From assembly GCA_002928875.1 (NCBI GenBank), contig PERO01000019.1:161235-225234 (forward strand): a DNA stretch of 64,000 nt, in the 5' to 3' direction. The notes beneath the pieces are model-generated. The model searched no databases. It had not been told where the DNA came from and was given only the letters and a program-made list of their open reading frames with translations. Positions 1 through 6,866 of this stretch are shown here, piece after piece. Position 1 is the stretch's first letter; the number at the start of each line of letters is the position of its first letter. The DNA comes from Methylobacterium sp. Lineage in GTDB: Bacteria; Pseudomonadota; Alphaproteobacteria; Rhizobiales; Beijerinckiaceae. Position numbers and translations under genes: made by a program.

Positions 1-1
1 C

Positions 2-196
2 ACCTGGCGGGTGGCCTCGGCGCTGGGCGTCGCGGGAATTGTCTTCGCGCTGTCGGGTGATGCGACGGTCGCGGCGCTCGCCGGCCTTGCGGATGTCACC
101 TTGAGGCCGGCCGCACGGGCCTTCCACGATGCCGTGTGGCGCAAGATCCGCGAGCGGCGCGAGGCGGCGCTCTCGCTCGACGGAGGCGGTATTTGA
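2..196 (+). CDS. C-terminal fragment of an unidentified protein
   Basis: The window opens inside this gene, so only about 64 C-terminal codons are visible, read in frame 2 and ending in TGA at 194-196. I do not recognise it. The visible part begins with a hydrophobic, Ala/Gly-rich stretch that could be a membrane segment. It then turns basic, with a cluster of Arg and Lys near the end that suits a cytoplasmic tail. Its stop codon overlaps the TTG start of cysG, and the cysG ribosome binding site lies inside its last codons, so the two are probably co-transcribed and translationally coupled. The GTG at 11 is internal and there is no reason to treat it as the start. Confidence 0.45.
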   Translation, partial: TWRVASALGVAGIVFALSGDATVAALAGLADVTLRPAARAFHDAVWRKIRERREAALSLDGGGI

Positions 197-1659
197 GCGC
201 ACGCCAGCCTGCCGCCACCCGGCCCCAGCGCATCGCGCCGCTTGCCAGCCTGCCGGTCTTCTTCAAGCTCGGAGGCCGGCGCGTCATACTGGCCGGCGCG
301 ACCGACGGCGCGCTCTGGAAGGCGGAACTGCTGGCGGCGGCCGGTGCGGATCTGCATGTTTTCGCGGAAGAATTTCCGGAAGGATTCGCAGCCCTCGCCG
401 CCGATCCGCCGGCCGGTGCCATCACCTTGCATGCGCGCGGCTGGCTGCCCGCTGACCTCGCGGATGCGGTGATCGCGATCGCCGATCTCGAGGAACCGCA
501 CGAGGCCGAGGCCTTCGTGGCGGCGGCGCGCGCGGCGGGCGCGGCTTTCAACGTGATCGACAAGCCGGATTTCTGCGCCTTCCAGTTCGGCGCGATCGTC
601 AACCGCTCGCCCCTGGTGATCGGCATTTCGACCGATGGCGCGGCGCCCGTCTTCGGGCAGGCGATCCGCCAGAAGATCGAGGCGCTTTTGCCCGCCGGCC
701 TGAAAGCCTGGGCCGAGGCCGCGCGCGATTGGCGGCCGCATGTGCAGGCGCGCGCACTGGCCTATGCCGCGCGCCGCCTGTTCTGGGAGAATTTCACGCG
801 GCGCGCGCTGTCTTCGCCTGAAGCCCCGCCGACGGATGCGGATCGCAACGCCTTGCTCGCGAGCCTCGAGGGCATCGAGGAACGGGCGAAAACCGGGCGC
901 ATCAGCCTCGTCGGCGCGGGGCCGGGCGACCCGGATCTGCTGACCGTCAAGGCGATCCGCACCCTGCAGGCCGCCGATATCATCCTCCACGATGACCTTG
1001 TCTCGCCCGAGGTGCTGGAACTCGCGCGGCGCGAGGCGAAGCGCATGCTCGTGGGAAAAAAGGGTCATGGACCCTCCTGCAAGCAGAGCGATATCAATGA
1101 TCTGATGGTGAGGCTCGCCCGCGAGGGCCGGCATGTCGTGCGGTTGAAATCCGGCGATCCCGCCATTTTCGGCCGCGCGACCGAGGAACTCGATGCCGCG
1201 CGACGCGCCGGGATTTCCGTGACGATCGTTCCCGGGATCACCGCGGCGCAAGGGGCGGCCGCGTCGCTCGAGACATCGCTCACCGAACGCAAGCGCGCAC
1301 GCCGCCTGCAATTCCTCACCGGGCACGGCATGGATGGCCGCCTGCCGGCCGATATCGCCTGGGAAGCCATCGCGGACGAGACCGCGACGACCGTGCTCTA
1401 CATGCCGCGCAAGACCCTCGGCGAGTTCCGCGAACGGGCGCTCGCGGCCGGCCTCTCGCCGGAAATTCCGGCCGTGGCCGTGATGAATGCCACGCGCGCC
1501 AATGAACGCCATCTTGCCGGAACGCTGGCGGGTTTGCCGGAAGATCTCGCGCGCTGGCCGAATGACGGCCCGGTGCTGGTGATGATCGGGCACACTTTCG
1601 GCAGGCTCGGCGAATCGGCCCTTCCGCTTCAGGCCGCGGGTTCGGGCGGGATGCGGTAG
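193..1659 (+). CDS. cysG: Siroheme synthase CysG (precorrin-2 dehydrogenase/ferrochelatase plus uroporphyrinogen-III C-methyltransferase)
   Basis: This multifunctional enzyme makes siroheme, the cofactor of sulfite and nitrite reductases, from uroporphyrinogen III. The N-terminal ~210 residues are the dehydrogenase/chelatase half; the motif around FNVIDKPDFCAF and the following RSPLVIGISTDG segment match the family. The C-terminal half is a SAM-dependent methyltransferase with LVGAGPGDPDLLT, LKSGDPAIFGR and VPGITAAQGAA, typical of SUMT. I chose TTG at 193: GGAGGCGG lies at 182-189 just before it, and the start overlaps the upstream stop as TTGA. This gives 488 aa, close to the usual 460-480. 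The nucleotide-binding loop of the first domain (LAGATDGALWKAEL) is less glycine-rich than the usual GGG motif. The 3' end overlaps the convergent Lrp-type gene by 31 bp. Confidence 0.93.
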   Translation: MSARQPAATRPQRIAPLASLPVFFKLGGRRVILAGATDGALWKAELLAAAGADLHVFAEEFPEGFAALAADPPAGAITLHARGWLPADLADAVIAIADLEEPHEAEAFVAAARAAGAAFNVIDKPDFCAFQFGAIVNRSPLVIGISTDGAAPVFGQAIRQKIEALLPAGLKAWAEAARDWRPHVQARALAYAARRLFWENFTRRALSSPEAPPTDADRNALLASLEGIEERAKTGRISLVGAGPGDPDLLTVKAIRTLQAADIILHDDLVSPEVLELARREAKRMLVGKKGHGPSCKQSDINDLMVRLAREGRHVVRLKSGDPAIFGRATEELDAARRAGISVTIVPGITAAQGAAASLETSLTERKRARRLQFLTGHGMDGRLPADIAWEAIADETATTVLYMPRKTLGEFRERALAAGLSPEIPAVAVMNATRANERHLAGTLAGLPEDLARWPNDGPVLVMIGHTFGRLGESALPLQAAGSGGMR

Positions 1660-2096
1660 ACGGTGGTGGATTTCACGCGTTCCATCGCGAAGCGCGACGA
1701 CACGTTCTTCAGCGGAAACGCCTCGATCAGCCGCTTGTAGAAGGCATCATAGGCCGACATGTCCTCGACCACGACGCGCAGCATGTAATCGACATCGCCG
1801 GCCATCCGGTAGAGTTCCATCACCTCCGGCATGGCCGTGACGCCATCGGCGAAGCGCTTCAGCCAGGCGGCGGAATGGTCGGCCGTTTCGATCGAGACGA
1901 ACACGGTCAATCCGAGACCGATTTTCTCCGGCGAGAGCAGGGCCACGCGCCGCAGGATGGTGCCGTTCGCCTCGAGCTTCTGGATGCGCTTCCAGCACGG
2001 GGTTTGCGAAAGCCCAACCTTTTCCGAAAGTTCCGCCAGCGACATATCCGCCTTTTCCTGCAGGAGGGCGAGGATCTTGCGGTCGATGCGGTCCAT
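1629..2096 (-). CDS. Lrp/AsnC family transcriptional regulator
   Basis: A 155-residue regulator of the feast/famine family. Residues 1-60 form the winged helix-turn-helix (MDRIDRKILALLQ, then LAELSEKVGLSQTPCWKRIQ). Residues 65-145 form the RAM (AsnC ligand-binding) domain, with the usual YRMAGDVDYMLRVVVEDM segment that senses amino acids and mediates octamer assembly. The length is normal. It is transcribed leftward, convergent with and overlapping cysG. An almost perfect match to the Lrp consensus lies 29 bp upstream of the start (2125-2139), so autoregulation is likely. The target genes cannot be named; the divergent glutathione S-transferase is one candidate. Confidence 0.92.
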   Translation of the reverse strand: MDRIDRKILALLQEKADMSLAELSEKVGLSQTPCWKRIQKLEANGTILRRVALLSPEKIGLGLTVFVSIETADHSAAWLKRFADGVTAMPEVMELYRMAGDVDYMLRVVVEDMSAYDAFYKRLIEAFPLKNVSSRFAMERVKSTTVYRIPPEPAA

Positions 2097-2124
2097 GGAT
2101 CGGACTCCCGGATGGGCGAGTGGA

Positions 2125-2139
2125 GAGAAAATTATTCTA
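2125..2139. promoter_or_regulatory. Lrp-type operator upstream of the Lrp/AsnC gene
   Basis: The 15-mer GAGAAAATTATTCTA matches the E. coli Lrp consensus YAGHAWATTWTDCTR at 14 of 15 positions; only the first base deviates. It sits in a short AT-rich island in otherwise GC-rich DNA, 29 bp upstream of the regulator's start and 240 bp upstream of the divergent gene. The position suits autoregulation; binding is inferred. Confidence 0.55.
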
Positions 2140-2381
2140 ATACAGGTCTACGGTCCGCGCCAAAGACGGTTCTTTCGAATTGCACGATCCCGGCGAAAAG
2201 CGCTGCCGAAATTCCAGCCCGGTGGAGAAGGCCGTTTCTGCGGCAGCGGCGCCGGCCAGGGTGTCATACCCGATCTGCCAAGGGCCGCGAATGGCAGCAT
2301 CAGGGAATTTGATTGGTCAACCCGCCGGTTCTGGGGAAAATGGGTCGTTCTCGCCCTCCAGAAACAAGGCCCATTCCGCCC

Positions 2382-3038
2382 ATGGTTACCATCTACGGCG
2401 TCAGCCGCAGCCGCGCGTCCCGCAACATCTGGCTTATGAACGAACTGGGCCAGCCCTACGAGCAGGTGCCGGTGATCCAGGCCTATCGGCTGGCCGATCC
2501 GCATGCGCTGGATGCGCCGGTGAACACGAAATCCCCGTCCTTCCTCGCGGTGAACCCGAACGGCCATGTTCCATCCATGAAGGATGGCGACCTCGTGCTG
2601 CACGAATCGCTGGCGATCAATCTCTATCTCGCGCGGAAATTCGGCGGTCCCGTCGCCCCGGCGACCCTGGCCGAGGAAGGCGAATGCGCGATGTGGACGC
2701 TCTGGGCCGCCACCGAGGCCGAGCCGCATGCGATCCTCATCCTCTACCATCGCCTGATGAAGCAGGGCGACGAGCGCAAGCCGGCTCTGGCGGATCAGGC
2801 CGTCATCGATCTGAGGGGTCCGTTCAAGGTGCTGGACGACGCGCTCGCGGCCACGGGCTTCCTCGTCGGCGGGCGTTTCACGGTCGCGGATATCAACGTG
2901 GCGGAGGTGATCCGTTACGCGATGCCGGCACCGGAACTCTTCGAAGCAGCGCCGCGCGTGAAGGCCTGGCTCGAGGCGTGCCATGCGCGCCCCGCCTTCA
3001 AGGCGATGATGGACAAGCGCAACGCCGAGCCGGCCTGA
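2382..3038 (+). CDS. Glutathione S-transferase family protein
   Basis: A 218-residue cytosolic GST-like protein. Residues 1-80 form the thioredoxin-fold glutathione site, with MVTIYGVSRSRASRN at the start, NPNGHVPSMKDGD (the cis-Pro loop) and LHESLAINLYLA (the Glu-Ser pair that contacts the gamma-glutamyl group). The all-helical C-terminal domain follows and contains FLVGGRFTVADINVAE, the N-capping box motif of GSTs. ATG 2382 was chosen because translation from there begins exactly at the first beta strand; an in-frame ATG at 2313 would add a 23-residue non-GST tail. Its stop is 3 bp before paaX, so they are probably co-transcribed. The substrate is unknown. A role in detoxifying epoxide intermediates of phenylacetate breakdown would fit the neighbourhood but is speculation. 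Confidence 0.88.
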   Translation: MVTIYGVSRSRASRNIWLMNELGQPYEQVPVIQAYRLADPHALDAPVNTKSPSFLAVNPNGHVPSMKDGDLVLHESLAINLYLARKFGGPVAPATLAEEGECAMWTLWAATEAEPHAILILYHRLMKQGDERKPALADQAVIDLRGPFKVLDDALAATGFLVGGRFTVADINVAEVIRYAMPAPELFEAAPRVKAWLEACHARPAFKAMMDKRNAEPA

Positions 3039-3041
3039 CGC

Positions 3042-3812
3042 ATGAAGCGGCCCGATGCGCTTTCCGCCCTGATCGCATCGCATCACGGGCGCGTGCCGCC
3101 GCGCACGGGTTCGCTGATCGTCACGGTGTTCGGCGCGCTCGTCCTGCCGGCCGGGGAGGCGTTGCGCCTCTCCGACCTGCAGGAATGGCTGGCGGCGCTG
3201 GAGATCGACCCCGGCCTCGTGCGCACCGCGCTCTCCCGCCTCGTGCAGGACGGTACCTTGCAGCGCGAACGCGACGGCAAGGCCGCTTTCTACCGGCTAA
3301 GCCCGCACGCGGTCGCGGATTTCGAGTCGGCGGGTGATCTGATCTTCGGACGTCGATTGCCGCAGCCCACGGGTGAACTGGAACTGCTGGTGATCGAGGA
3401 TAGCGGCCGTCGCGCCGCCCTGCGCGCGGAACTCGGCGAGCAGGGCTTCGTGCCGCTCGCGGCCAATCTGCTGATCCGGCCGTTCTGGGCCGGGCGGATG
3501 GCGGCGGACAGCACGGGATGCCTCGCGCTCGCGCTGCAGGCCAATGCGAATCTCGCCCGGCGCGCGCGCGAACTCTGGCCATTGGACGCGCTTGCGATGG
3601 GCTATCGCGCCGTGATCGGCCATGCCGAAGCGGTGCGCGCCGGGATTTTCACGCCGGAAGATGCCCGGCTCGCCCGGCTGATGCTGGTGCATGAGTTCCG
3701 GCGGATCGTCCTGCGTGACCCGTTCCTGCCGGCGGCCCTGCTGCCGGAGGATTGGCCGGGCAGGGTGGCCCGCCAGGCCTTCGATGCCGCGTTGCAGCAT
3801 ATCTCAGGCTGA
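3042..3812 (+). CDS. paaX: PaaX family transcriptional repressor
   Basis: The product resembles PaaX, the phenylacetyl-CoA-responsive repressor of the phenylacetate operon. The N-terminal third is a winged helix (RLSDLQEWLAALEIDPGLVRTALSRLVQDG), followed by the PaaX-like middle domain and the C-terminal domain with LARLMLVHEFRRIVLRDPFLPAALLPEDWPG split over its last ~60 residues. At 256 aa it is shorter than E. coli PaaX (about 316 aa), as often seen in alphaproteobacteria. The gene starts 3 bp after the GST stop. It is followed by a 107-bp AT-rich spacer with a clear promoter and a direct repeat in front of paaA, the obvious place for it to act. Phenylacetyl-CoA as inducer is taken from the family, not from this sequence. 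Confidence 0.93.
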   Translation: MKRPDALSALIASHHGRVPPRTGSLIVTVFGALVLPAGEALRLSDLQEWLAALEIDPGLVRTALSRLVQDGTLQRERDGKAAFYRLSPHAVADFESAGDLIFGRRLPQPTGELELLVIEDSGRRAALRAELGEQGFVPLAANLLIRPFWAGRMAADSTGCLALALQANANLARRARELWPLDALAMGYRAVIGHAEAVRAGIFTPEDARLARLMLVHEFRRIVLRDPFLPAALLPEDWPGRVARQAFDAALQHISG

Positions 3813-3851
3813 AAAACGGCACAATCCAGGGCGAAGATCGGTTGAGTTCAT

Positions 3852-3894
3852 AATTGTAACGTAAATTGTTGACTTCCTGAAAAATCGTAACATA
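3852..3894. promoter_or_regulatory. Candidate PaaX operator: 12-bp direct repeat, 31-bp period
   Basis: The two copies, AATTGTAACGTA at 3852-3863 and AATCGTAACATA at 3883-3894, match at 10 of 12 positions. They start 31 bp apart, about three helical turns, so they face the same side of the DNA. One lies just upstream of the -35 box and the other overlaps the -10 box of the paaA promoter, a typical arrangement for repression. The link to PaaX is inferred from gene adjacency. Confidence 0.5.
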
Positions 3895-3896
3895 CT
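3869..3896 (+). promoter_or_regulatory. Promoter of the paaABCDE operon
   Basis: A sigma70-like -35 box TTGACT (3869-3874) is followed after 16 bp by the -10 box CATACT (3891-3896, four of six matches). It lies in the only AT-rich stretch between paaX and paaA, about 30 bp upstream of the paaA start. The second copy of the direct repeat covers the -10 box. Confidence 0.55.
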
Positions 3897-3928
3897 CTCG
3901 CGAAACACCATCAGGGAGGATGGCCCAG

Positions 3929-4924
3929 ATGTATGCGCAGGCGCTCAACGCGGCGACCGAGACGTCGAAGGACGATCCCGCAAAGCTCGCGGCTTTCCAG
4001 GCCCGGATCGATGCCGAGGAGAAGATCGAGCCCAATGACTGGATGCCGGAGGGCTACCGCAAGACCTTGGTGCGGCAGATCTCCCAGCACGCGCATTCGG
4101 AAATCGTGGGCATGCTGCCGGAGGGCAACTGGATCACCCGCGCGCCGTCGCTGAAGCGCAAGGCCGCACTGCTCGCCAAGGTGCAGGATGAGGGCGGCCA
4201 CGGGCTCTACCTCTATTCCGCCGCCGAGACGCTGGGCGTCTCCCGCGAGGAGCTGGTGGAAGCCCTGCTTTCCGGCAAGGCGAAATATTCGAGCATTTTC
4301 AATTATCCCACGCCCTCCTGGGCCGATATGGGCATGATCGGCTGGCTGGTCGATGGCGCGGCGATTATGAACCAGATCCCGCTCTGCCGGACCTCGTTCG
4401 GCCCTTACGCCCGCGCGATGATCCGGATCTGCAAGGAAGAGAGCTTCCACCAGCGTCAGGGCTACGAGATCGTGATGACGCTGGCGCGCGGCACGCCGGC
4501 GCAGAAGAAGATGGCGCAGGACAGCCTGAACCGCTGGTGGTGGCCGGCGCTCATGATGTTCGGCCCGTCCGATACGGCGTCGCAGCATTCCGACCAGAAC
4601 ATGAAATGGAAGATCAAGCGCTTCTCGAACGATGCGCTGCGCCAGAAATTCGTGGATGCGACCGTTCCGCAGGGCCATTTCCTCGGTCTGACCTTCCCGG
4701 ACCCGGACCTCAGGTTCAACGAGGCGACCGGCCATTGGGAATTCGGCGAAATCGACTGGTCCGAGTTCAATCGCGTGGTGAAGGGCGAGGGGCCCTGCAA
4801 TCGCGAGCGCCTCAAGGCGCGCAACAAGGCCCAAGAGGAAGGCGCCTGGGTGCGCGCGGCGGCGCTCGCCCATGCCGAAAAGCGCGCGGCCCGCAAGGCA
4901 GCCGCGAAGATCGCCGCGGAGTGA
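3929..4924 (+). CDS. paaA: 1,2-phenylacetyl-CoA epoxidase, catalytic subunit A
   Basis: PaaA is the di-iron oxygenase subunit that converts phenylacetyl-CoA to its ring 1,2-epoxide. It works with PaaC (structural), PaaB and the reductase PaaE. Counting from the upstream ATG at 3920, the ferritin-like iron ligands are visible as Glu61, EGGH (Glu91, His94) and EESFH (Glu174, His177). Two starts are possible. ATG 3920 abuts the AGGGAGG sequence (3913-3919), which leaves no spacing, whereas ATG 3929 has about 9 bp and is therefore chosen, giving 331 aa. It heads the paaABCDE cluster, downstream of a recognisable promoter. A palindromic repeat fills the gap to paaB. Confidence 0.97.
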   Translation: MYAQALNAATETSKDDPAKLAAFQARIDAEEKIEPNDWMPEGYRKTLVRQISQHAHSEIVGMLPEGNWITRAPSLKRKAALLAKVQDEGGHGLYLYSAAETLGVSREELVEALLSGKAKYSSIFNYPTPSWADMGMIGWLVDGAAIMNQIPLCRTSFGPYARAMIRICKEESFHQRQGYEIVMTLARGTPAQKKMAQDSLNRWWWPALMMFGPSDTASQHSDQNMKWKIKRFSNDALRQKFVDATVPQGHFLGLTFPDPDLRFNEATGHWEFGEIDWSEFNRVVKGEGPCNRERLKARNKAQEEGAWVRAAALAHAEKRAARKAAAKIAAE

Positions 4925-4929
4925 CAACT

Positions 4930-5022
4930 CGTCATTGCGAGGAGGGCGAAGCCCGACGCGGCAATCCAGAAGGACAGAAGGAAGTCTGGATTGCTTCGTC
5001 GCTGTCGCTCCTCGCAATGACG
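4930..5022. repeat. Palindromic intergenic repeat, family A (paaA-paaB spacer)
   Basis: The outer arms CGTCATTGCGAGGAG (4930-4944) and CTCCTCGCAATGACG (5008-5022) are perfectly complementary over 15 bp. Inner arms GCAATCCAGA (4961-4970) and TCTGGATTGC (4985-4994) pair as well. The element fills almost all of the 117-bp spacer. A second copy of the family lies at 16933-17031. It may form a long hairpin in the paa mRNA. Confidence 0.85.
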
Positions 5023-5041
5023 GAAAAAAGGGGAAACACCG

Positions 5042-5329
5042 ATGACCGAGAAGAACATGCCGCTCTGGGAAGTCTTCATCCGCTCCCGCACGGGCCTCAG
5101 CCATCGCCATGCCGGTTCGCTGCATGCGCCGGATGCCGAGATGGCCTTGCAGGCCGCCCGCGATGTCTACACGCGGCGGGGCGAGGGGCTTTCGATCTGG
5201 GTCGTGCCCTCCAGCGCCATCACGGCATCGGACCCCTCCGACAAGGATGCGCTCTTTGAGCCCACGGCGTCGAAAATCTATCGCCACCCCACCTTCTACG
5301 AGGTGCCGGACGAAGTGGGGCATATGTGA
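5042..5329 (+). CDS. paaB: 1,2-phenylacetyl-CoA epoxidase, subunit B
   Basis: PaaB is a small component of the phenylacetyl-CoA epoxygenase; it is thought to help connect the oxygenase core (PaaA-PaaC) to the reductase PaaE. The 95-residue product has the full family signature: PLWEVFIRSRTGLSHRHAGS at the N-terminus, then the A-A-RDVYTRRGEG segment and IWVVPSSAIT. Length is normal (E. coli 95 aa). The ATG lies shortly after the family A palindrome, which ends at 5022, so the ribosome binding site (AAAAAAGGGGAAACACCG) must be supplied by the 19 bp left between them. A different palindrome (family B) separates it from paaC. Confidence 0.95.
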   Translation: MTEKNMPLWEVFIRSRTGLSHRHAGSLHAPDAEMALQAARDVYTRRGEGLSIWVVPSSAITASDPSDKDALFEPTASKIYRHPTFYEVPDEVGHM

Positions 5330-5336
5330 CCGTGCC

Positions 5337-5427
5337 TGTCATTCCCGGCGATGCGCCAGCATCGGACGGGAATCCATCTCAATCTGTTCTGGATTCCCGC
5401 CCGCGCTGAAGCGCGTCGGGAATGACA
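5337..5427. repeat. Palindromic intergenic repeat, family B (paaB-paaC spacer)
   Basis: The outer arms TGTCATTCCCG (5337-5347) and CGGGAATGACA (5417-5427) are perfectly complementary. Inner arms CGGGAATCCA (5367-5376) and TGGATTCCCG (5390-5399) also pair. The layout is like family A, with two nested stems, but the sequence differs. I found one copy in this window. Confidence 0.82.
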
Positions 5428-5440
5428 TGATGAGCCAGCC

Positions 5441-6196
5441 ATGACCGACACACCGCTCTTCACTTACACCCTGCGCCTCGCGGATAATGCGCTGGTGCTC
5501 GGGCACCGGCTTTCGGAATGGTGCGGCCACGCGCCGATGCTGGAGGAAGACCTCGCGCTCGCCAACATGGCGCTGGATTGCATCGGGCAGGCGCGGAATT
5601 TCTACACCTATGCCGGCGAGATCGAGGGAAAGGGGCGCACGGAAGACGACCTGGCCTATCTCCGGGATTGCGACGGCTTCCGGAACATCCTGCTGGTGGA
5701 ACGCCCGCGCGGCGATTTCGCCTTCACGATCCTGCGGCAATTCTTCTACGCGGCGTTCATGCACCCCTATTTCGAGCGCCTCAGCGCTTCGAAAGATGAG
5801 CGCCTGGCGTCCATCGCGGCGAAGGCGGTGAAGGAGATGGCCTACCACCTCCGCCATTCCGCCGAATGGGTGATCCGCCTCGGCGACGGCACGGAGGAGA
5901 GCGCTGCTCGCCTCGCCGAGGCTTTGGTCGATCTCTGGCCCTTCACCGGCGAGATGTTCGAGGTGGACGAGACCGAGCGCGCGCTGATCGAGGCGGGTGT
6001 GGCGGTGGACCCGGCCGCTCTTCGCCCGCTCTGGCTGGAGACGGTCGATCGCGTCTTCGCCGATGCGCTTCTCGCCCGCCCGCAAGATGGCTGGATGCAG
6101 ACCGGCGGCCGGCGCGGCGAACATTCCGAGCATCTGGGGCATCTGCTGGCGGATCTGCAATTCATGCAGCGCGCCTATCCCGGCTCGACCTGGTGA
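5441..6196 (+). CDS. paaC: 1,2-phenylacetyl-CoA epoxidase, structural subunit C
   Basis: PaaC is the ferritin-fold partner of PaaA in the epoxidase heterocomplex and stabilises it without carrying iron. The 251-residue product shows the family features: LGHRLSEWCGHAPMLEEDLA at residues 20-40, ANMALDCIGQARNFYTYAGE, then FAFTILRQFFYAAF and EMAYHLRHSAEWVIRLGDGT. Size matches E. coli PaaC (248 aa). The start at 5441 is 13 bp after the family B palindrome; the upstream sequence GAGCC is a weak ribosome binding site. It is followed 4 bp later by paaD, so they are probably co-transcribed. Confidence 0.96.
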   Translation: MTDTPLFTYTLRLADNALVLGHRLSEWCGHAPMLEEDLALANMALDCIGQARNFYTYAGEIEGKGRTEDDLAYLRDCDGFRNILLVERPRGDFAFTILRQFFYAAFMHPYFERLSASKDERLASIAAKAVKEMAYHLRHSAEWVIRLGDGTEESAARLAEALVDLWPFTGEMFEVDETERALIEAGVAVDPAALRPLWLETVDRVFADALLARPQDGWMQTGGRRGEHSEHLGHLLADLQFMQRAYPGSTW

Positions 6197-6200
6197 CATC

Positions 6201-6716
6201 ATGGCCGAGATCATCCACTTGCGCGAACCGGTCGATGAACGCCTTACGCGGGCGCGCATCGCGGCGGCGAGCGTGGTGGACCCTGAAGTGCCGGTGCTGA
6301 CGATCGAGGATCTCGGCGTGCTGCGTGACGTCCAATTCACGGGCGACACGGTGGAAGTGGTCATCACGCCAACCTATTCCGGCTGCCCGGCGATGGACAT
6401 GATCGCGCTGCAGGTCGATCTCGCGCTGGAAAAGGCCGGTTTCGCGCATCGCAAGGTGACGCTCTCGCTTTCCCCCGCCTGGACGACCGACTGGATGAGC
6501 GAGGCGGGCAAGGAGAAGCTGCGCGCCTATGGCATCGCCCCGCCGGTGGGCCGCGCGAAAGGCCGGGGCGCGCTGTTCGGGGTCGATGAGATCGCCTGTC
6601 CCCATTGTGGCTCGGAGGAAACCGAGCGCGTCTCCGAATTCGGCTCCACGGCCTGCAAGGCGCTCTGGCGCTGCCGGGCCTGCCGCGAACCCTTCGATTA
6701 TTTCAAGTGCATCTGA
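6201..6716 (+). CDS. paaD: Phenylacetate pathway protein PaaD (DUF59-type Fe-S assembly factor)
   Basis: PaaD is needed for an active epoxygenase and probably assists iron-sulfur or di-iron centre maturation. Residues 15-90 are a DUF59/MIP18-like domain (ASVVDPEVPVLTIEDLGVL, then TPTYSGCPAMDMI with its conserved Cys). The C-terminal 40 residues form a zinc-ribbon-like element, CPHCG...CRACREPFDYFKC, with two CxxC pairs. ATG 6201, 4 bp after the paaC stop, gives 171 aa, the family size; longer in-frame readings upstream lie inside paaC and are rejected. A family C palindrome follows in the 150-bp gap to paaE. Confidence 0.96.
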   Translation: MAEIIHLREPVDERLTRARIAAASVVDPEVPVLTIEDLGVLRDVQFTGDTVEVVITPTYSGCPAMDMIALQVDLALEKAGFAHRKVTLSLSPAWTTDWMSEAGKEKLRAYGIAPPVGRAKGRGALFGVDEIACPHCGSEETERVSEFGSTACKALWRCRACREPFDYFKCI

Positions 6717-6754
6717 GGGAGGGGTGATTGGCGGCACACAGACCCACCACTCTC

Positions 6755-6841
6755 CGTCATGGCCGGACTTGTTCCGGCCATCCACGTCTTTGCTATTGCC
6801 GTCGTCGGTCGTGGATGCCCGGGCCAGACCCGGGCATGACG
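6755..6841. repeat. Palindromic intergenic repeat, family C (paaD-paaE spacer)
   Basis: It begins CGTCATGGCCGG at 6755 and ends ATGACG at 6841. Inner arms CATCCACG (6779-6786) and CGTGGATG (6810-6817) pair. Each outer arm has its own small stem (GGCCGGACTTGTTCCGGCC on the left, CCCGGGCCAGACCCGGG on the right), so it can fold as a branched structure. A second copy is at 8061-8144. Confidence 0.82.
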
Positions 6842-6866
6842 CGCTGAGATCTGCCGGGAGAATGCC

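Noticed and set aside
2313..2381. Earlier in-frame ATG for the glutathione S-transferase
   Set aside because: The added 23 residues are Pro/Arg-rich and outside the GST fold. ATG 2382 starts at the conserved first strand.
3911..5323. 470-codon minus-strand frame across paaA and paaB
   Set aside because: Shadow of paaA-paaB; it runs through a palindromic repeat and has no family features.
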